Source: Massiliimalia timonensis (lineage in GTDB: Bacteria; Bacillota; Clostridia; Oscillospirales; Ruminococcaceae). Taken from it: 64,000 nt of DNA. The notes below the pieces were generated by a model. That model saw only the letters and a list, made by a program, of their open reading frames with translations. It was not told the origin of the DNA and searched no databases. The stretch spans positions 806,001 to 870,000 of the forward strand of contig NZ_FYDD01000004.1 in the NCBI RefSeq assembly GCF_900186585.1, written 5' to 3'. Position numbers and translations under genes: made by a program. This document shows positions 16,863 to 25,691 of this stretch, piece by piece. The first letter of the stretch is position 1, and every line of letters begins with the position of its first letter.

Positions 16863-17360
16863 TTACAGTTCCTGCTGTAATTTCTGGTCCTTTGCCACGA
16901 CCTCTGCGGTCATGTTTTCTTTCATTTGGGCAAGCTGCTGCGCCAGTTCTTCATCGGCGATCGCCAGCATCTGCGCCGCTAAGATCGCCGCGTTGTCTGC
17001 GCCGTCGATCGCAACGGTAGCTACCGGGATACCCTTTGGCATCTGGACCGTGGAAAGAAGAGCATCCAATCCGTCCAGTGTAGAAGCTTTGATCGGAATA
17101 CCAATGACCGGCAAGGTGGTGTGCGCCGCCAAAACTCCTGCCAGATGCGCCGCTTTTCCAGCCGCTGCAATGATCACGCCAAACCCGTTTTCCCGTGCAT
17201 GGGAAGAAAACTCACATGCCTGCGCCGGGGTACGGTGGGCGGACATGATGTGTGTTTCGACTGGGATCCCAAAACTCTTTAAGGTATTGATCGTATTTTT
17301 TAAAACCGGCAGATCGCTGTCACTGCCCATGATAACAGCAACTTTTTTCTTGTCTGACAT
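16863..17360 (-). CDS. purE: N5-CAIR mutase (class I PurE)
   Basis: Catalyses rearrangement of N5-CAIR to CAIR in purine synthesis. The 165-residue product has the class I PurE phosphate loop VIMGSDSDLP, the SAHRTP motif (His catalytic), and the GIPIKAS and GIPVATVAIDG segments. A separate PurK would normally supply N5-CAIR, but none is seen in this window. Start chosen at the ATG at 17360, 9 nt after GTGAGGA; two extra codons from a TTG are less likely. First structural gene of the pur operon, preceded by a 240-nt leader with a small ORF and terminator-like hairpin. Confidence 0.94.
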   Translation of the reverse strand: MSDKKKVAVIMGSDSDLPVLKNTINTLKSFGIPVETHIMSAHRTPAQACEFSSHARENGFGVIIAAAGKAAHLAGVLAAHTTLPVIGIPIKASTLDGLDALLSTVQMPKGIPVATVAIDGADNAAILAAQMLAIADEELAQQLAQMKENMTAEVVAKDQKLQQEL

Positions 17361-17424
17361 TCTCAAGATTCCTCACTTTTCCTCATAATCGGGGAAGCCC
17401 CCATCTGTTTTGTCTAAAACAATA

Positions 17425-17455
17425 AAAGAAAGCTGCGAAAAAAATCGCAGCTTTT
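17425..17455 (-). terminator. Terminator-like hairpin in the purE leader (possible attenuator)
   Basis: On the minus strand AAAGCTGCGA pairs with TCGCAGCTTT around a short T-rich loop and is followed by a T-rich tract. It lies between the leader ORF and purE with no obvious second promoter downstream, so pur transcription probably has to read through it. Confidence 0.7.
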
Positions 17456-17458
17456 CTA

Positions 17459-17563
17459 TTACTGTACACTGATCCCCGCATAGACTTCCTGTGAAAAAGG
17501 CGCACTCAGAGTATGACAAGGCACGGTCATGTTATTATGACACATTGATATGCACCAAGTCAT
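17459..17563 (-). CDS. 34-residue leader ORF upstream of the purine operon
   Basis: Small ORF with a strong AGGAGGA ribosome site 8 nt before its ATG at 17563, starting about 40 nt into the predicted transcript. The peptide begins MTWCISMCHNNM, contains three Cys and two His (C4, C8-H9, C16-H17) and has no hydrophobic signal. It ends just before the terminator-like hairpin that precedes purE. It could be a leader peptide for attenuation, where stalling changes hairpin formation, or an independent small metal-binding protein with its own terminator. No family is recognised, and function is unproven. Confidence 0.55.
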   Translation of the reverse strand: MTWCISMCHNNMTVPCHTLSAPFSQEVYAGISVQ

Positions 17564-17606
17564 TGCATGCTCCTCCTTCATGGACTCAAGCGGATGTTAC
17601 CCTTTA

Positions 17607-17635
17607 AGTTTACCTTATTTTTAGGAAGAATGCAA
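17607..17635 (-). promoter_or_regulatory. sigmaA promoter of the pur operon leader
   Basis: Minus strand TTGCAT (17630-17635) and TAAACT (17607-17612) with a 17-bp spacer. The predicted transcript starts near 17600 and covers the leader ORF and hairpin before purE. No guanine-riboswitch core was found. Confidence 0.65.
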
Positions 17636-17706
17636 TATCCGAAACTTTGAATTTTCCTGTCGTTTTAGCGGGAATAAATGGTGATTATATACAAGCCCTC
17701 CGGTAG

Positions 17707-18702
17707 CTATTTTCCGGAGGCTTCCATATCGCTGAACAATTCTTTGGCCGAGGTAGCCAAACCAGCAAACCCCTGCATATTACTTGGGATAATGATCTTG
17801 GTGGCTTTCCCGTCAGCGGCTTTGGCAAAGGCTTCTAAGCTTTTGAGAGCCAGGACCTGGTCGTTTGGATTGGCCTGGTTTAACAGGGTGATACTGTCTG
17901 CTAAAGCCTTCTGTACCATTTCGATCGCCTGGGATTCCCCCTGCGCCTCGCGGATCTTCTGTTCCTTGACCGCTTCTGCTTTTAAAATGGTGGCCTGCTT
18001 TTCTGCTTCTGCGCGCAGGATCTGGCTTTCCTTTTGCGCCTGGGCTTCTAAAATACGGCTTTCTTTCTGCCCTTCCGCAACTAAGACGGAGCTTTTCTTT
18101 TCCCCTTCTGCACGCAGGATCGCTTCACGGCGTTCCCGTTCTGCTTTCATCTGTTTTTCCATAGCGTCCTGAATTTCAGCAGGCGGGATGATGTTTTTTA
18201 GCTCTACCCGGTTGACTTTGATCCCCCAGCGATCGGTGGATTCATCTAAGATCGCCGTGATTTTGCTGTTGATAAAGTCGCGGGAGGTCAGCGTATGGTC
18301 TAATTCCAGATCCCCGATGATGTTGCGAAGGGTAGTCGCGGTCAGGTTTTCGATAGCGGACATCGGCCGTTCTACACCATAGGTAAACAACTTTGCGTCG
18401 ATCACTTGATAGAAAACTACCGTGTCAATTTGCATAGTGACGTTGTCCTTAGTGATAACCGGCTGTGGCTTAAAATCTACTACAAATTCTTTTAAGGAAA
18501 CCTTTTTCGCAATCCGGTCGATGAATGGGATCAGGAAATGGATTCCGGTAGACCAGGTCGTGTGATAGGTCCCCAAGCGTTCAATCACAAATACCTGCGC
18601 TTGCGGAACGATCTTGATCCGGGTGATCAGGAAGATAAGAATTAACAATAAAATGATTAACACAATGGTAAATTCAGACAATAGTGGAATAAATGAAGAC
18701 AT
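17707..18702 (-). CDS. SPFH/Band 7 membrane scaffold protein (stomatin/QmcA-like)
   Basis: Membrane-anchored SPFH protein of 331 residues, thought in this family to organise membrane microdomains or regulate membrane proteases. An N-terminal transmembrane helix (about residues 8-28) is followed by the SPFH/Band 7 domain (about 30-190, with QVFVIERLGTYH and the WGIKVNRVELKNI signature) and a long Ala/Glu-rich coiled coil (about 190-275) built of EGEK, AEGQ and EAQAQ-type repeats. A strong AGGAGG lies before the ATG. Just upstream, 15 bp away, is an NfeD-family gene, the usual partner of SPFH proteins. Exact role unknown. Confidence 0.93.
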   Translation of the reverse strand: MSSFIPLLSEFTIVLIILLLILIFLITRIKIVPQAQVFVIERLGTYHTTWSTGIHFLIPFIDRIAKKVSLKEFVVDFKPQPVITKDNVTMQIDTVVFYQVIDAKLFTYGVERPMSAIENLTATTLRNIIGDLELDHTLTSRDFINSKITAILDESTDRWGIKVNRVELKNIIPPAEIQDAMEKQMKAERERREAILRAEGEKKSSVLVAEGQKESRILEAQAQKESQILRAEAEKQATILKAEAVKEQKIREAQGESQAIEMVQKALADSITLLNQANPNDQVLALKSLEAFAKAADGKATKIIIPSNMQGFAGLATSAKELFSDMEASGK

Positions 18703-18717
18703 AATATGCTCCTCCTT

Positions 18718-19170
18718 TTATGATTTTGACGGTGGGATTGCTTCCATCAGTCTTTCAACGTATGCGGTCACGCCCTCCAAACGGACTACCTTCACGGCGG
18801 CTCCCTCTTCGATCAAAGAGGAATCTGTACTGCGGGCATTCCAGCTTAAGCCGTCTATTTTTGCTCTTCCGCGGTTTTGCAGATTGTCGATCGTTTCTGT
18901 TACGATCCCTGCTTTTCCAATCAGCGCGTCGGCATTGGTCGGCTGCGGTTTTGTGCTGATTTTGCGTACTAACGGCCGCGTGCAGATCAAAAGCAGCACC
19001 GAAAGTACCAAAAACAAGATTAGCTGTACTGAAAGCGGCGCATGGAATACTGCGGCAATAAAGGCCGCCGCACTTCCTACAGAAAACCAGATCGAGATAA
19101 GCTGCACTGTCATGGATTCAATGACAACTGTTGCAATGAACAAAATACCCCAAAAAATGAGTTCGTACAT
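18718..19170 (-). CDS. NfeD-family membrane protein
   Basis: Short-form NfeD protein (150 residues) that typically partners the SPFH/stomatin gene next to it. Three or four hydrophobic helices (about residues 3-80) precede a soluble OB-fold domain (about 85-145), seen in GKAGIVTETIDN, GRAKIDGLSWNAR and AAVKVVRLEGVTAYVE. No ClpP-type protease domain is present, as expected for the short form. Ribosome site AGGAGGTG precedes the ATG at 19170. It and the SPFH gene form a two-gene operon behind a sigmaA promoter. Confidence 0.92.
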   Translation of the reverse strand: MYELIFWGILFIATVVIESMTVQLISIWFSVGSAAAFIAAVFHAPLSVQLILFLVLSVLLLICTRPLVRKISTKPQPTNADALIGKAGIVTETIDNLQNRGRAKIDGLSWNARSTDSSLIEEGAAVKVVRLEGVTAYVERLMEAIPPSKS

Positions 19171-19206
19171 GGAACACCTCCTAAATATCGTTCCCTTGTT
19201 TTCCTC

Positions 19207-19235
19207 ATTGTAACACGAAACGGTAACGGTTTCAA
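19207..19235 (-). promoter_or_regulatory. sigmaA promoter of the nfeD-SPFH operon
   Basis: Minus strand TTGAAA (19230-19235) and TACAAT (19207-19212), 17-bp spacer, about 37 bp upstream of the NfeD start. Confidence 0.75.
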
Positions 19236-19351
19236 CGAATATTTTGCGGTGAACAGGATTTTCCTTTGGCAGGAAAACCTGCTTGAAACCGATTTTTCAA
19301 AATTTTCACAGGTTCGTCATTGTTTTGTCACGGCCAAGGGAGAAAAGCAGA

Positions 19352-19380
19352 TTTACTTTTACCGCGGGATTTGCTATAAT
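19352..19380 (+). promoter_or_regulatory. sigmaA promoter of the zinc-ribbon membrane protein gene
   Basis: TTTACT (19352-19357) and a perfect TATAAT (19375-19380) with a 17-bp spacer, 54 bp upstream of the start codon. Confidence 0.75.
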
Positions 19381-19434
19381 AAAAATACAGAGGAATTGAC
19401 ATGAAAATGATCATGATAAAGGAGATCCGTTACA

Positions 19435-20385
19435 ATGATTTGTAAAGTTTGTGGGGCAGAATATGAAGGGGCCGTTTGTCCAAAGTGCCAGACCCCCGCA
19501 GCCGTTGACTATACAAAATTCGATTATTTTCCAAATCGCAGCCAGCTTCGGCAAATGCAGTTTCCACAGGGCGCTCAGCCTTTTGTACAGGATGTGGCAG
19601 AACCAATGACGGGCAATACATATTCGCAGCCTCCCGCGCCGGAAACGCAGGGATATGCTCAAGATGTCCCCGCGCCTTATCGGGAACAGCCTGAGCAACA
19701 GACCGGCCCGTATGCTCAGTGGAACCCAGAAGACCGCCGTCCCTACGGGATATGCCCGAAGTGCGGGAACGTCCTGCGCGGGGATTATTGCGGCCAATGC
19801 GGGTATTTTGTTGGAAGAAGCCAGCAGGCAGGCTGGCAGGGCGCCGGGCAGTGGAACGCTTCTCAGCCACAGGGCTGGGTGGGCGCGCCTCAACAGCCGC
19901 CGCAGCCAAAGACGAAAACATGGGTGATTGTGCTGGTGATCCTTTTGGCGATTTTGATCCCGGTTGGTTTGCTTGTGGGGTATTTTGTTTTCCTGTTTGG
20001 GCTGACAAACACTATTATCGATGCTGCCGATTCCTATGGATCGGGAAGTGATTCTGCTTATTATGAGCAATACGATCAGTATGAAAGCTTTGATGACTTT
20101 TTGAACCGTTATTCTCAGGAAGACGGCTCACAGCAGGATATCCCAGAGGATGAAGGAGAGTCTCTTTATCCAAACGGGGTCTCCAATGCGGAGTTTGCTC
20201 AGCTGAAAGAAGGGATGGACTACGCAGAGATCAGTGCGATCATTGGGGGCGACGGCCAAGTCGTGGCGCAGGAGGGCGCCAGTTTTACCGCTGTTTGGAT
20301 CGGGGAGTATCGCCCCTCTGCGATCATCTCTATTGATTTTGAGGAGGGAATTGCGACTTCCATTGAACAGGAAGGCTTATTTTAA
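19435..20385 (+). CDS. Double zinc-ribbon single-pass membrane protein
   Basis: 316-residue protein of unknown function. A first zinc ribbon (C3, C6, C15, C18) is followed by a Pro/Gln/Tyr-rich linker, a second zinc ribbon (C107, C110, C119, C122), another Gln/Pro-rich stretch and one transmembrane helix (about 163-190). The outside part has an acidic Ser/Tyr/Asp-rich linker and a C-terminal segment (about 250-316) with FAQLKEGMDYAEISAIIGG, reminiscent of SmpA/OmlA-like small domains. An AAGGAGA ribosome site precedes the ATG. A related architecture, interrupted by a stop, occurs at 59024-60016. Confidence 0.8.
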   Translation: MICKVCGAEYEGAVCPKCQTPAAVDYTKFDYFPNRSQLRQMQFPQGAQPFVQDVAEPMTGNTYSQPPAPETQGYAQDVPAPYREQPEQQTGPYAQWNPEDRRPYGICPKCGNVLRGDYCGQCGYFVGRSQQAGWQGAGQWNASQPQGWVGAPQQPPQPKTKTWVIVLVILLAILIPVGLLVGYFVFLFGLTNTIIDAADSYGSGSDSAYYEQYDQYESFDDFLNRYSQEDGSQQDIPEDEGESLYPNGVSNAEFAQLKEGMDYAEISAIIGGDGQVVAQEGASFTAVWIGEYRPSAIISIDFEEGIATSIEQEGLF

Positions 20386-20446
20386 CAGGGAGATCAAAAC
20401 GAACAGCCTGCCAGTCCGGCGGGCTGCTTGAATGAGGAGGCTTACC

Positions 20447-21715
20447 ATGGAGCATTTTTTGACAGCAGACATCCTTTTGCCGAAACGGGGGACTGATTTG
20501 ACCCGTTTCAGTGTAGTGGCTTGCGACCAGTACACGTCTGAACCCAAATATTGGGAAAGGGTGAGGAATAAAACAGAGCGGGAGGTTTCTGCCTACCACC
20601 TGATCTTTCCAGAGGCGGAATTAAAGACAGCCGACTTTACAAAAAAGATCGAGCAGATCAACCGGACCATGGAGGAATATCTGGATGGAGGGGTGTTTGC
20701 CTCCTATCCGGACAGCATGTTTTATGTAGAGCGCACCCTGCGAAACGGCGCGGTTCGCCGTGGGCTGATCGGCAGAGTTGATTTAGAGGAGTATGATTAT
20801 CAGAAAGGCTCTCAAAGCCTGATCCGCGCTACAGAGGGAACTGTGCTGGAACGGATCCCGCCAAGGGTAAAGATCCGGGAACACGCTCCGCTGGAGCTGC
20901 CTCATGTGATGCTGCTGGTAGACGATCCGGCGAAGAGCGTGATAGAACCTCTGCAACCTCAGGCAGAGCAGTGGGAGCAGGTCTATGATTTTTCCTTAAT
21001 GGAGGATAGCGGGCGCCTGAAAGGCTGGAGGCTTCCGGAACAGGCTGTGAAACAGGTTGCCGTAGCTTTGGCAGCACTTGCTGACCCAAAAGCGTTTTCC
21101 GGCCGTTATCAGGTAGAGGACTGTCCGCCTCTCCTTTTTGCAGTAGGGGACGGCAACCATTCGCTGGCGACAGCCAAGGCCTGCTATGAAGCGCTGAAAG
21201 AAACCTTAGGGGGAGAAGCAGCCCGCTGCCATCCTGCGCGCTATGCTTTGGTGGAGCTGGTAAATCTCCACGACACTTCTCTGGAATTTGAGGCGATCCA
21301 TCGGGTCGTGTTTGGGATAGATCCGGACCATCTGCTGCAGGAGATGAAAAAAGCCCTGTCTGTTACCGAAGAAGCAATACCTGACGGGCAGAGCCTTGTC
21401 ATGGTGTGTGGCGAGCGGAAAGAATGCTTGAATGTGCCCGACCCAGACAGCAATTTGGCAGTTGGAACACTGCAAAACTTTTTGGATCAATATACCAAAA
21501 CCTTTGGCGGTGAAACGGATTATATCCATGGAGAAGCCGTAGTGGAATCCCTGTGCAGGGAACACCAAGATGCCGTTGGGTTCCTGTTGCCTTGCATGGA
21601 AAAGTCGGAGCTGTTCCGCACCGTTATTTTGGACGGGGCGCTTCCAAGAAAGACCTTTTCCATGGGAGAGGCTTGTGACAAGCGCTTTTATTTGGAAGCC
21701 AGAAAAATCAGATAG
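20447..21715 (+). CDS. DUF1015 family protein
   Basis: Conserved protein of 422 residues belonging to the widespread DUF1015 family, function not established. Recognisable blocks are the N-terminal ADILLPKRGTDLTRFSVVACDQYTSEP, the GLIGRVDLEEYDY segment and a glycine-rich GDGNHSLATAKACYE motif (about residues 228-242). Members tend to occur near serine metabolism genes in some Firmicutes, but here serA/serC are 13 kb away. Start chosen at the ATG at 20447, 6 nt after AGGAGG, which lies inside an upstream ATG reading. It is followed by a strong terminator, so it is probably monocistronic or paired with the zinc-ribbon gene. Confidence 0.85.
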   Translation: MEHFLTADILLPKRGTDLTRFSVVACDQYTSEPKYWERVRNKTEREVSAYHLIFPEAELKTADFTKKIEQINRTMEEYLDGGVFASYPDSMFYVERTLRNGAVRRGLIGRVDLEEYDYQKGSQSLIRATEGTVLERIPPRVKIREHAPLELPHVMLLVDDPAKSVIEPLQPQAEQWEQVYDFSLMEDSGRLKGWRLPEQAVKQVAVALAALADPKAFSGRYQVEDCPPLLFAVGDGNHSLATAKACYEALKETLGGEAARCHPARYALVELVNLHDTSLEFEAIHRVVFGIDPDHLLQEMKKALSVTEEAIPDGQSLVMVCGERKECLNVPDPDSNLAVGTLQNFLDQYTKTFGGETDYIHGEAVVESLCREHQDAVGFLLPCMEKSELFRTVILDGALPRKTFSMGEACDKRFYLEARKIR

Positions 21716-21720
21716 AATGA

Positions 21721-21759
21721 AAAAAGCAGACAGGAAAGTTCTTCCCTGTCTGCTTTTTT
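21721..21759 (+). terminator. Terminator after the DUF1015 gene
   Basis: GCAGACAGG pairs with CCTGTCTGC, extended by an A run and a T run on the two sides; lies directly after the stop codon. Confidence 0.88.
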
Positions 21760-21799
21760 GCTGAACCGAAATTTTGGCGGCGTACTGGAGAACAGTGAA

Positions 21800-21844
21800 A
21801 AGGAGGATCGGGCCTGACCCGTTAGGATAGGCCCGATCCTCCTT
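21800..21844 (-). terminator. Terminator of ndk
   Basis: Perfect 16-bp stem (AAGGAGGATCGGGCCT and its complement) with a 13-nt loop, followed on the minus strand by TTTTC. The ndk stop codon lies at the base of the stem. Confidence 0.8.
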
Positions 21845-22316
21845 ATTTCCCGAAATACTGTTCGGAAACTTCTTTTCCAAACCAAACGGCAGTTTCTTCT
21901 TTTGCGTTTTCAAAGCTGTCGCTGGCATGGATCAAATTGTAGCAGCTTCTGTTTTCGCTGGCACAACGATCAAAGGAATCATCTCCCAAATCACCACGGA
22001 TCGTGCCATGGTCAGCTTTAGAAGGGTCGGTCGCCCCAACGATCCGGCGAATGTCTGCCACAAGGCTTTCCTTGCCACTTTTTAAAATCATGGGGATAGT
22101 ATCCTGTCCGTTAAAATAGTCCATTAAGCGGGAACGGAACACATCGCCGTATTTTTCGATCACATGTGCGTAATGAACGTCGATTAGCTGCTCATCTACT
22201 TTTTTAAACCCAAGGCGTTCTATCTCGATGCCTTCTTTTTTAAAATACTGCATGATTTGTTCCACCAAATGGCGTTTTAAAGCATCTGGTTTTAACATAA
22301 TAAAGCTGTAATACAT
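21843..22316 (-). CDS. ndk: Nucleoside diphosphate kinase
   Basis: Transfers the gamma-phosphate from ATP to nucleoside diphosphates. The 157-residue protein has the N-terminal MLKPDALKR, the GATDPSKADHGTIRGDLG segment that contacts nucleotide and the phospho-accepting His130 in NLIHASDS. It is slightly longer at the C terminus than the family norm of about 140-150. It lies downstream of the ABC/FtsX genes on the same strand, about 25 bp from the permease stop codon, and ends at its own strong hairpin. Identity is secure. Confidence 0.95.
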   Translation of the reverse strand: MYYSFIMLKPDALKRHLVEQIMQYFKKEGIEIERLGFKKVDEQLIDVHYAHVIEKYGDVFRSRLMDYFNGQDTIPMILKSGKESLVADIRRIVGATDPSKADHGTIRGDLGDDSFDRCASENRSCYNLIHASDSFENAKEETAVWFGKEVSEQYFGK

Positions 22317-22340
22317 TGTTTTGTCCCTCTTTCTTCTTTT

Positions 22341-25300
22341 TTATTCAATGGATTTTAAGCTTTCTACCATTGAGATCTTTTTCAGCTTCCGGTACATGAC
22401 CAGATCGACCAACACCGTAAACAAAGCGGTCAGCAAAATCGCCCAAATGAAGCTCATCGGCGCGATCTGCCTTCCAAACATCACCATGTCCACCTCAACG
22501 GTCGCAATAGTGAAGCGGTGCAGGACGACTCCCATAATAAGCCCCAGCGCCCCGCCCAGCAGGGTGAGGAAGCCGGTTTCCCGGTAAATATAAGCGCTGA
22601 CTTCACGGTCATAGAAGCCCAGCACCTTGATGGTGGCGATTTCACGCAGACGCTCTGTGATATTGATGTTTGTCAGGTTATAAAGCACAATGAACGCCAG
22701 CAGCCCGGCAAAAAGGACGATAACCATGATCACATAGTTCAGGCTGGAGATCATTGTGTCAAAATTATCGCTCAGAGAGCTGATAAAGTTGACGGTGTTT
22801 ACCCCGTCCTGTGCGAGCAAAAGGTCGGACAGGCGGTTTTCGGTCTGGGTGTCCTCCGCGGTGGATTTAGCCCAGATCTGGGTGTATTCTGGTTTGTCGC
22901 CGCTCACCTGTTCATAGATTTGGGGCGACAGGTATAAATAATGGTCAATATAGTTTTCTGTGATACCGGTGATGGTAACGTCGCAGTATCGGTCCTTGCT
23001 ATTTTGGAAGGATACCGTATCTCCTACCGAAACTCCAAGCAGCTTTGCCGCTTTTTCTGTAATGACAGCACTGTCCGTCCCAAACGCGATCGTCTGGTTA
23101 GAATTTCGCGGCTGGAGGGAAACAAAGCTTGAAAAAGCAGCACTGTCTTTTGGAATGGTAAGGTTTACGGTTTGAGTTTTGTTGCCAGCCTTTAGTTCCA
23201 CAGACTGGGTATGCAGGGAAAGGATATGGGTGAAATAATCGGGATTTTCCAGCAAGGCTTTGGTATCGCCGGACAAATCCTCCTCTGATCCTAAACTGAC
23301 CGAGGTATCATACTGGAAAATCTTAGAGTATTGCAAGCCAACTATATCAGACACAGAATCTTTGATCCCAAAGCCGGTGAGCAGCAGGGCAGTACATCCA
23401 GAGATTCCCACAATGGTCATAAACAGCCGTTTTTTGTAACGGAACAGGTTCCTGGCGGTCACCTTGTGGATAAAGTTAAAGCGTTTCCAAATGGCGGGGA
23501 TTTTCTCTAACAAGATACGTTTTCCCGCTTTGGGCGCCTTAGGCTGCATCAAAGCCGCAGGAGTTTCCCGCAGGGTAGAGAAGCAGGATAAGAATGTCGC
23601 CCCTAAGGTACAAAGCAGGGACGCGCCGCAGCCCGCAAGGATGTAAAGCGGACGGAACGGGGTAATGATGTCCGGCGCAGTGTATATGATCCGGTAAGAG
23701 TTCCAGCACACGATCGGAATGAAGAAATTGCAGATCAAGATCCCTATTACCGAGCCGATCAGGGTCGCTGAAAACGCGTAGATCAGGTATTTGGACATAA
23801 TGGATACATTGCTGTAGCCCAATGCCCGGTAAGTCCCGATCAGGGTGCGTTCTTCCTCTACCATACGTGTCATGGTGGTCAGCGCCACCAAAGCCGCTAC
23901 CAAAAAGAAAATGATAGGGAACACCGTGGAAAGGGAAGCAATGCGGTCAGCGTCGTTGGTCAGGCTTGCAAAGCCCACATTGGTGTTCCGGTCGAGCCAG
24001 TACCAAGTAGGTTCTTCTAAGTCGTCCAGTTCCGCCTTGCCATCCTCGATTTTTTGCTTCGCATCGGCAAGCTTATCTTCTGCTTCCAGCTTTTGCTCTT
24101 CATATTCAGCCCAGCCGTTCTTTACCTCCAGCTTTGCGTCAGCAAGCTGCTGACGGCCGGTTTCTAGATCTGCATATCCATTATCCAGATCTTTGCGGCT
24201 TTTGTCAAGCTTAGTTTTTGCATCAGAAAGCTTTTTTTCAGCCTCCTCAAACTGTTTTTGAGCGCCCTTTTTCCCTTCGTCCAGATCTTTTTGGGAGCCG
24301 TCAAGCTGGGTGATCCCATCCTTGACCTGCTGTAACTGCGCTGTCACCTGTTCCTGTGAAGCATCATAGGTCAGGATCGTCTGCCCCAGTGGATCGATCT
24401 GATCTGTCAGGGCTTTGATCTGAGCCTCTAATTGGGCAGTTAGGGCGTCGTCGCCGGCATCCTCCGCAGCATTGAGCTGGTCGATCAGTTCAATATGCTG
24501 TGCGGTCAGCTGGTCTAACAGTTCTCGCGCCTCATCTATCTGCGGCTTTTGGTCCGTTAGCTTTTGCTGGGCCTCCTCCAGCTGAGAAAGGCTGTCCTCC
24601 AGCCCCGGACGCGCTTCGTCGATCTGTTTTTGAGCTTCCTCAAACTGCTTGGCGGTATCTTCTTTCTGCTGTTTGAGCTGGGTGACACCGTCTTCATATT
24701 CTTTTTTCCCCTGCTGATAGGCACGCTCGCCGTCAGAAAGGGTAGTTTCAGCATCATCGAGCTTTTCTTCATTTTCAGCGATCTCAGCTTCGGCGTCTTT
24801 TAGCTTTTGTTCCGCCACGGCAAATTTCTGGTCGCTTTCCGCCTTGGCGTCGTCATATTCCTGCTGGGCGTCGTCGATCGCTTCCTGCGCCTCGTCTCGG
24901 ATCTCCTGCAAACGGATCGGGGTACGCTCCTCGGCAAGGTCGGTGAGATGATCAGAGGTTTGTTCTACCAGGTCGGCATACTCGTCGGAGAAGGCGGAAA
25001 GAGCGGCCGCGTCTTTTACAGTGAGGAACAGGTCTGTATATACGGACTGGGTAAAATCCTCCTCCGGTACATACATAAAGTAATCCAGGCTTCCGCTGCC
25101 AAGGTCGCTGCTGCCAAGAGAAAATGACAGATAGTAGGCAGAATCCACCACACCGACAACTGTATATTCGGTTTGGCTCAGCTGGTCGGCAAGGTCACCT
25201 TCTGTGTCTTCCAGATAGATCGTAGTCCCCAGTACATCGCCTTCAGAGAAAAATTTCTGGTTGCTGACAACGCACTCTCCGCTTTTTTCGGGCATCCGTC

Positions 25301-25691
25301 CGCTGACCAGTACCGGTCGGTTTAGATAATCTCCGTTTTCATCGGATAGGTCGCGGGGCAGGGAATGGATGCGGATCACCTGATCCTTTCCCTCCATCCG
25401 GCTGATCACGTCGGCGGTGAAACCAGCCATCACGTTTTCAACGCCTTCCGTCTGGCGGATGGCGGCAACATCGTTTTCAGTAAAGCCAAGGGTAGAAATC
25501 CCGTGGATGTCCATCATGTGCGAATCATCCGCATAGGCGTCCACTGTGGTCTCCATATCGGGTGAGGTAGAACGCAGCCCAACGTAAAACCCGGTCCCCA
25601 GCGCAACGATCATCAGGATCGCGAAAAAACGGCTCAGGGAATGGGTGACAGAGCGCGCGATCTCTTTATGGAACATCGTCTTCATTACCAT
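22341..25691 (-). CDS. FtsX-like ABC permease with long coiled-coil insert
   Basis: Large membrane permease (1116 residues) of the MacB/FtsX (type VII) family working with the ATPase encoded just upstream. An N-terminal helix (about 18-40) and a MacB-type extracytoplasmic domain (about 45-250) lead into a charged coiled coil of about 300 residues (about 255-560, dominated by Ala, Glu, Lys, Asp and Gln with ladders such as DAETTLSDGE). Then come two FtsX membrane domains (about 580-730 and 1000-1110) separated by a second extracytoplasmic part. The start ATG overlaps the end of the ATPase gene by 7 nt, giving translational coupling. The coiled coil suggests reach across the wall or regulation of a partner such as a hydrolase. 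Confidence 0.9.
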   Translation of the reverse strand: MVMKTMFHKEIARSVTHSLSRFFAILMIVALGTGFYVGLRSTSPDMETTVDAYADDSHMMDIHGISTLGFTENDVAAIRQTEGVENVMAGFTADVISRMEGKDQVIRIHSLPRDLSDENGDYLNRPVLVSGRMPEKSGECVVSNQKFFSEGDVLGTTIYLEDTEGDLADQLSQTEYTVVGVVDSAYYLSFSLGSSDLGSGSLDYFMYVPEEDFTQSVYTDLFLTVKDAAALSAFSDEYADLVEQTSDHLTDLAEERTPIRLQEIRDEAQEAIDDAQQEYDDAKAESDQKFAVAEQKLKDAEAEIAENEEKLDDAETTLSDGERAYQQGKKEYEDGVTQLKQQKEDTAKQFEEAQKQIDEARPGLEDSLSQLEEAQQKLTDQKPQIDEARELLDQLTAQHIELIDQLNAAEDAGDDALTAQLEAQIKALTDQIDPLGQTILTYDASQEQVTAQLQQVKDGITQLDGSQKDLDEGKKGAQKQFEEAEKKLSDAKTKLDKSRKDLDNGYADLETGRQQLADAKLEVKNGWAEYEEQKLEAEDKLADAKQKIEDGKAELDDLEEPTWYWLDRNTNVGFASLTNDADRIASLSTVFPIIFFLVAALVALTTMTRMVEEERTLIGTYRALGYSNVSIMSKYLIYAFSATLIGSVIGILICNFFIPIVCWNSYRIIYTAPDIITPFRPLYILAGCGASLLCTLGATFLSCFSTLRETPAALMQPKAPKAGKRILLEKIPAIWKRFNFIHKVTARNLFRYKKRLFMTIVGISGCTALLLTGFGIKDSVSDIVGLQYSKIFQYDTSVSLGSEEDLSGDTKALLENPDYFTHILSLHTQSVELKAGNKTQTVNLTIPKDSAAFSSFVSLQPRNSNQTIAFGTDSAVITEKAAKLLGVSVGDTVSFQNSKDRYCDVTITGITENYIDHYLYLSPQIYEQVSGDKPEYTQIWAKSTAEDTQTENRLSDLLLAQDGVNTVNFISSLSDNFDTMISSLNYVIMVIVLFAGLLAFIVLYNLTNINITERLREIATIKVLGFYDREVSAYIYRETGFLTLLGGALGLIMGVVLHRFTIATVEVDMVMFGRQIAPMSFIWAILLTALFTVLVDLVMYRKLKKISMVESLKSIE

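Noticed and set aside
17367-17706. Purine (guanine) riboswitch upstream of purE
   Set aside because: None of the conserved loop and junction blocks of purine aptamers could be found; only the sORF and terminator-like hairpin are present.
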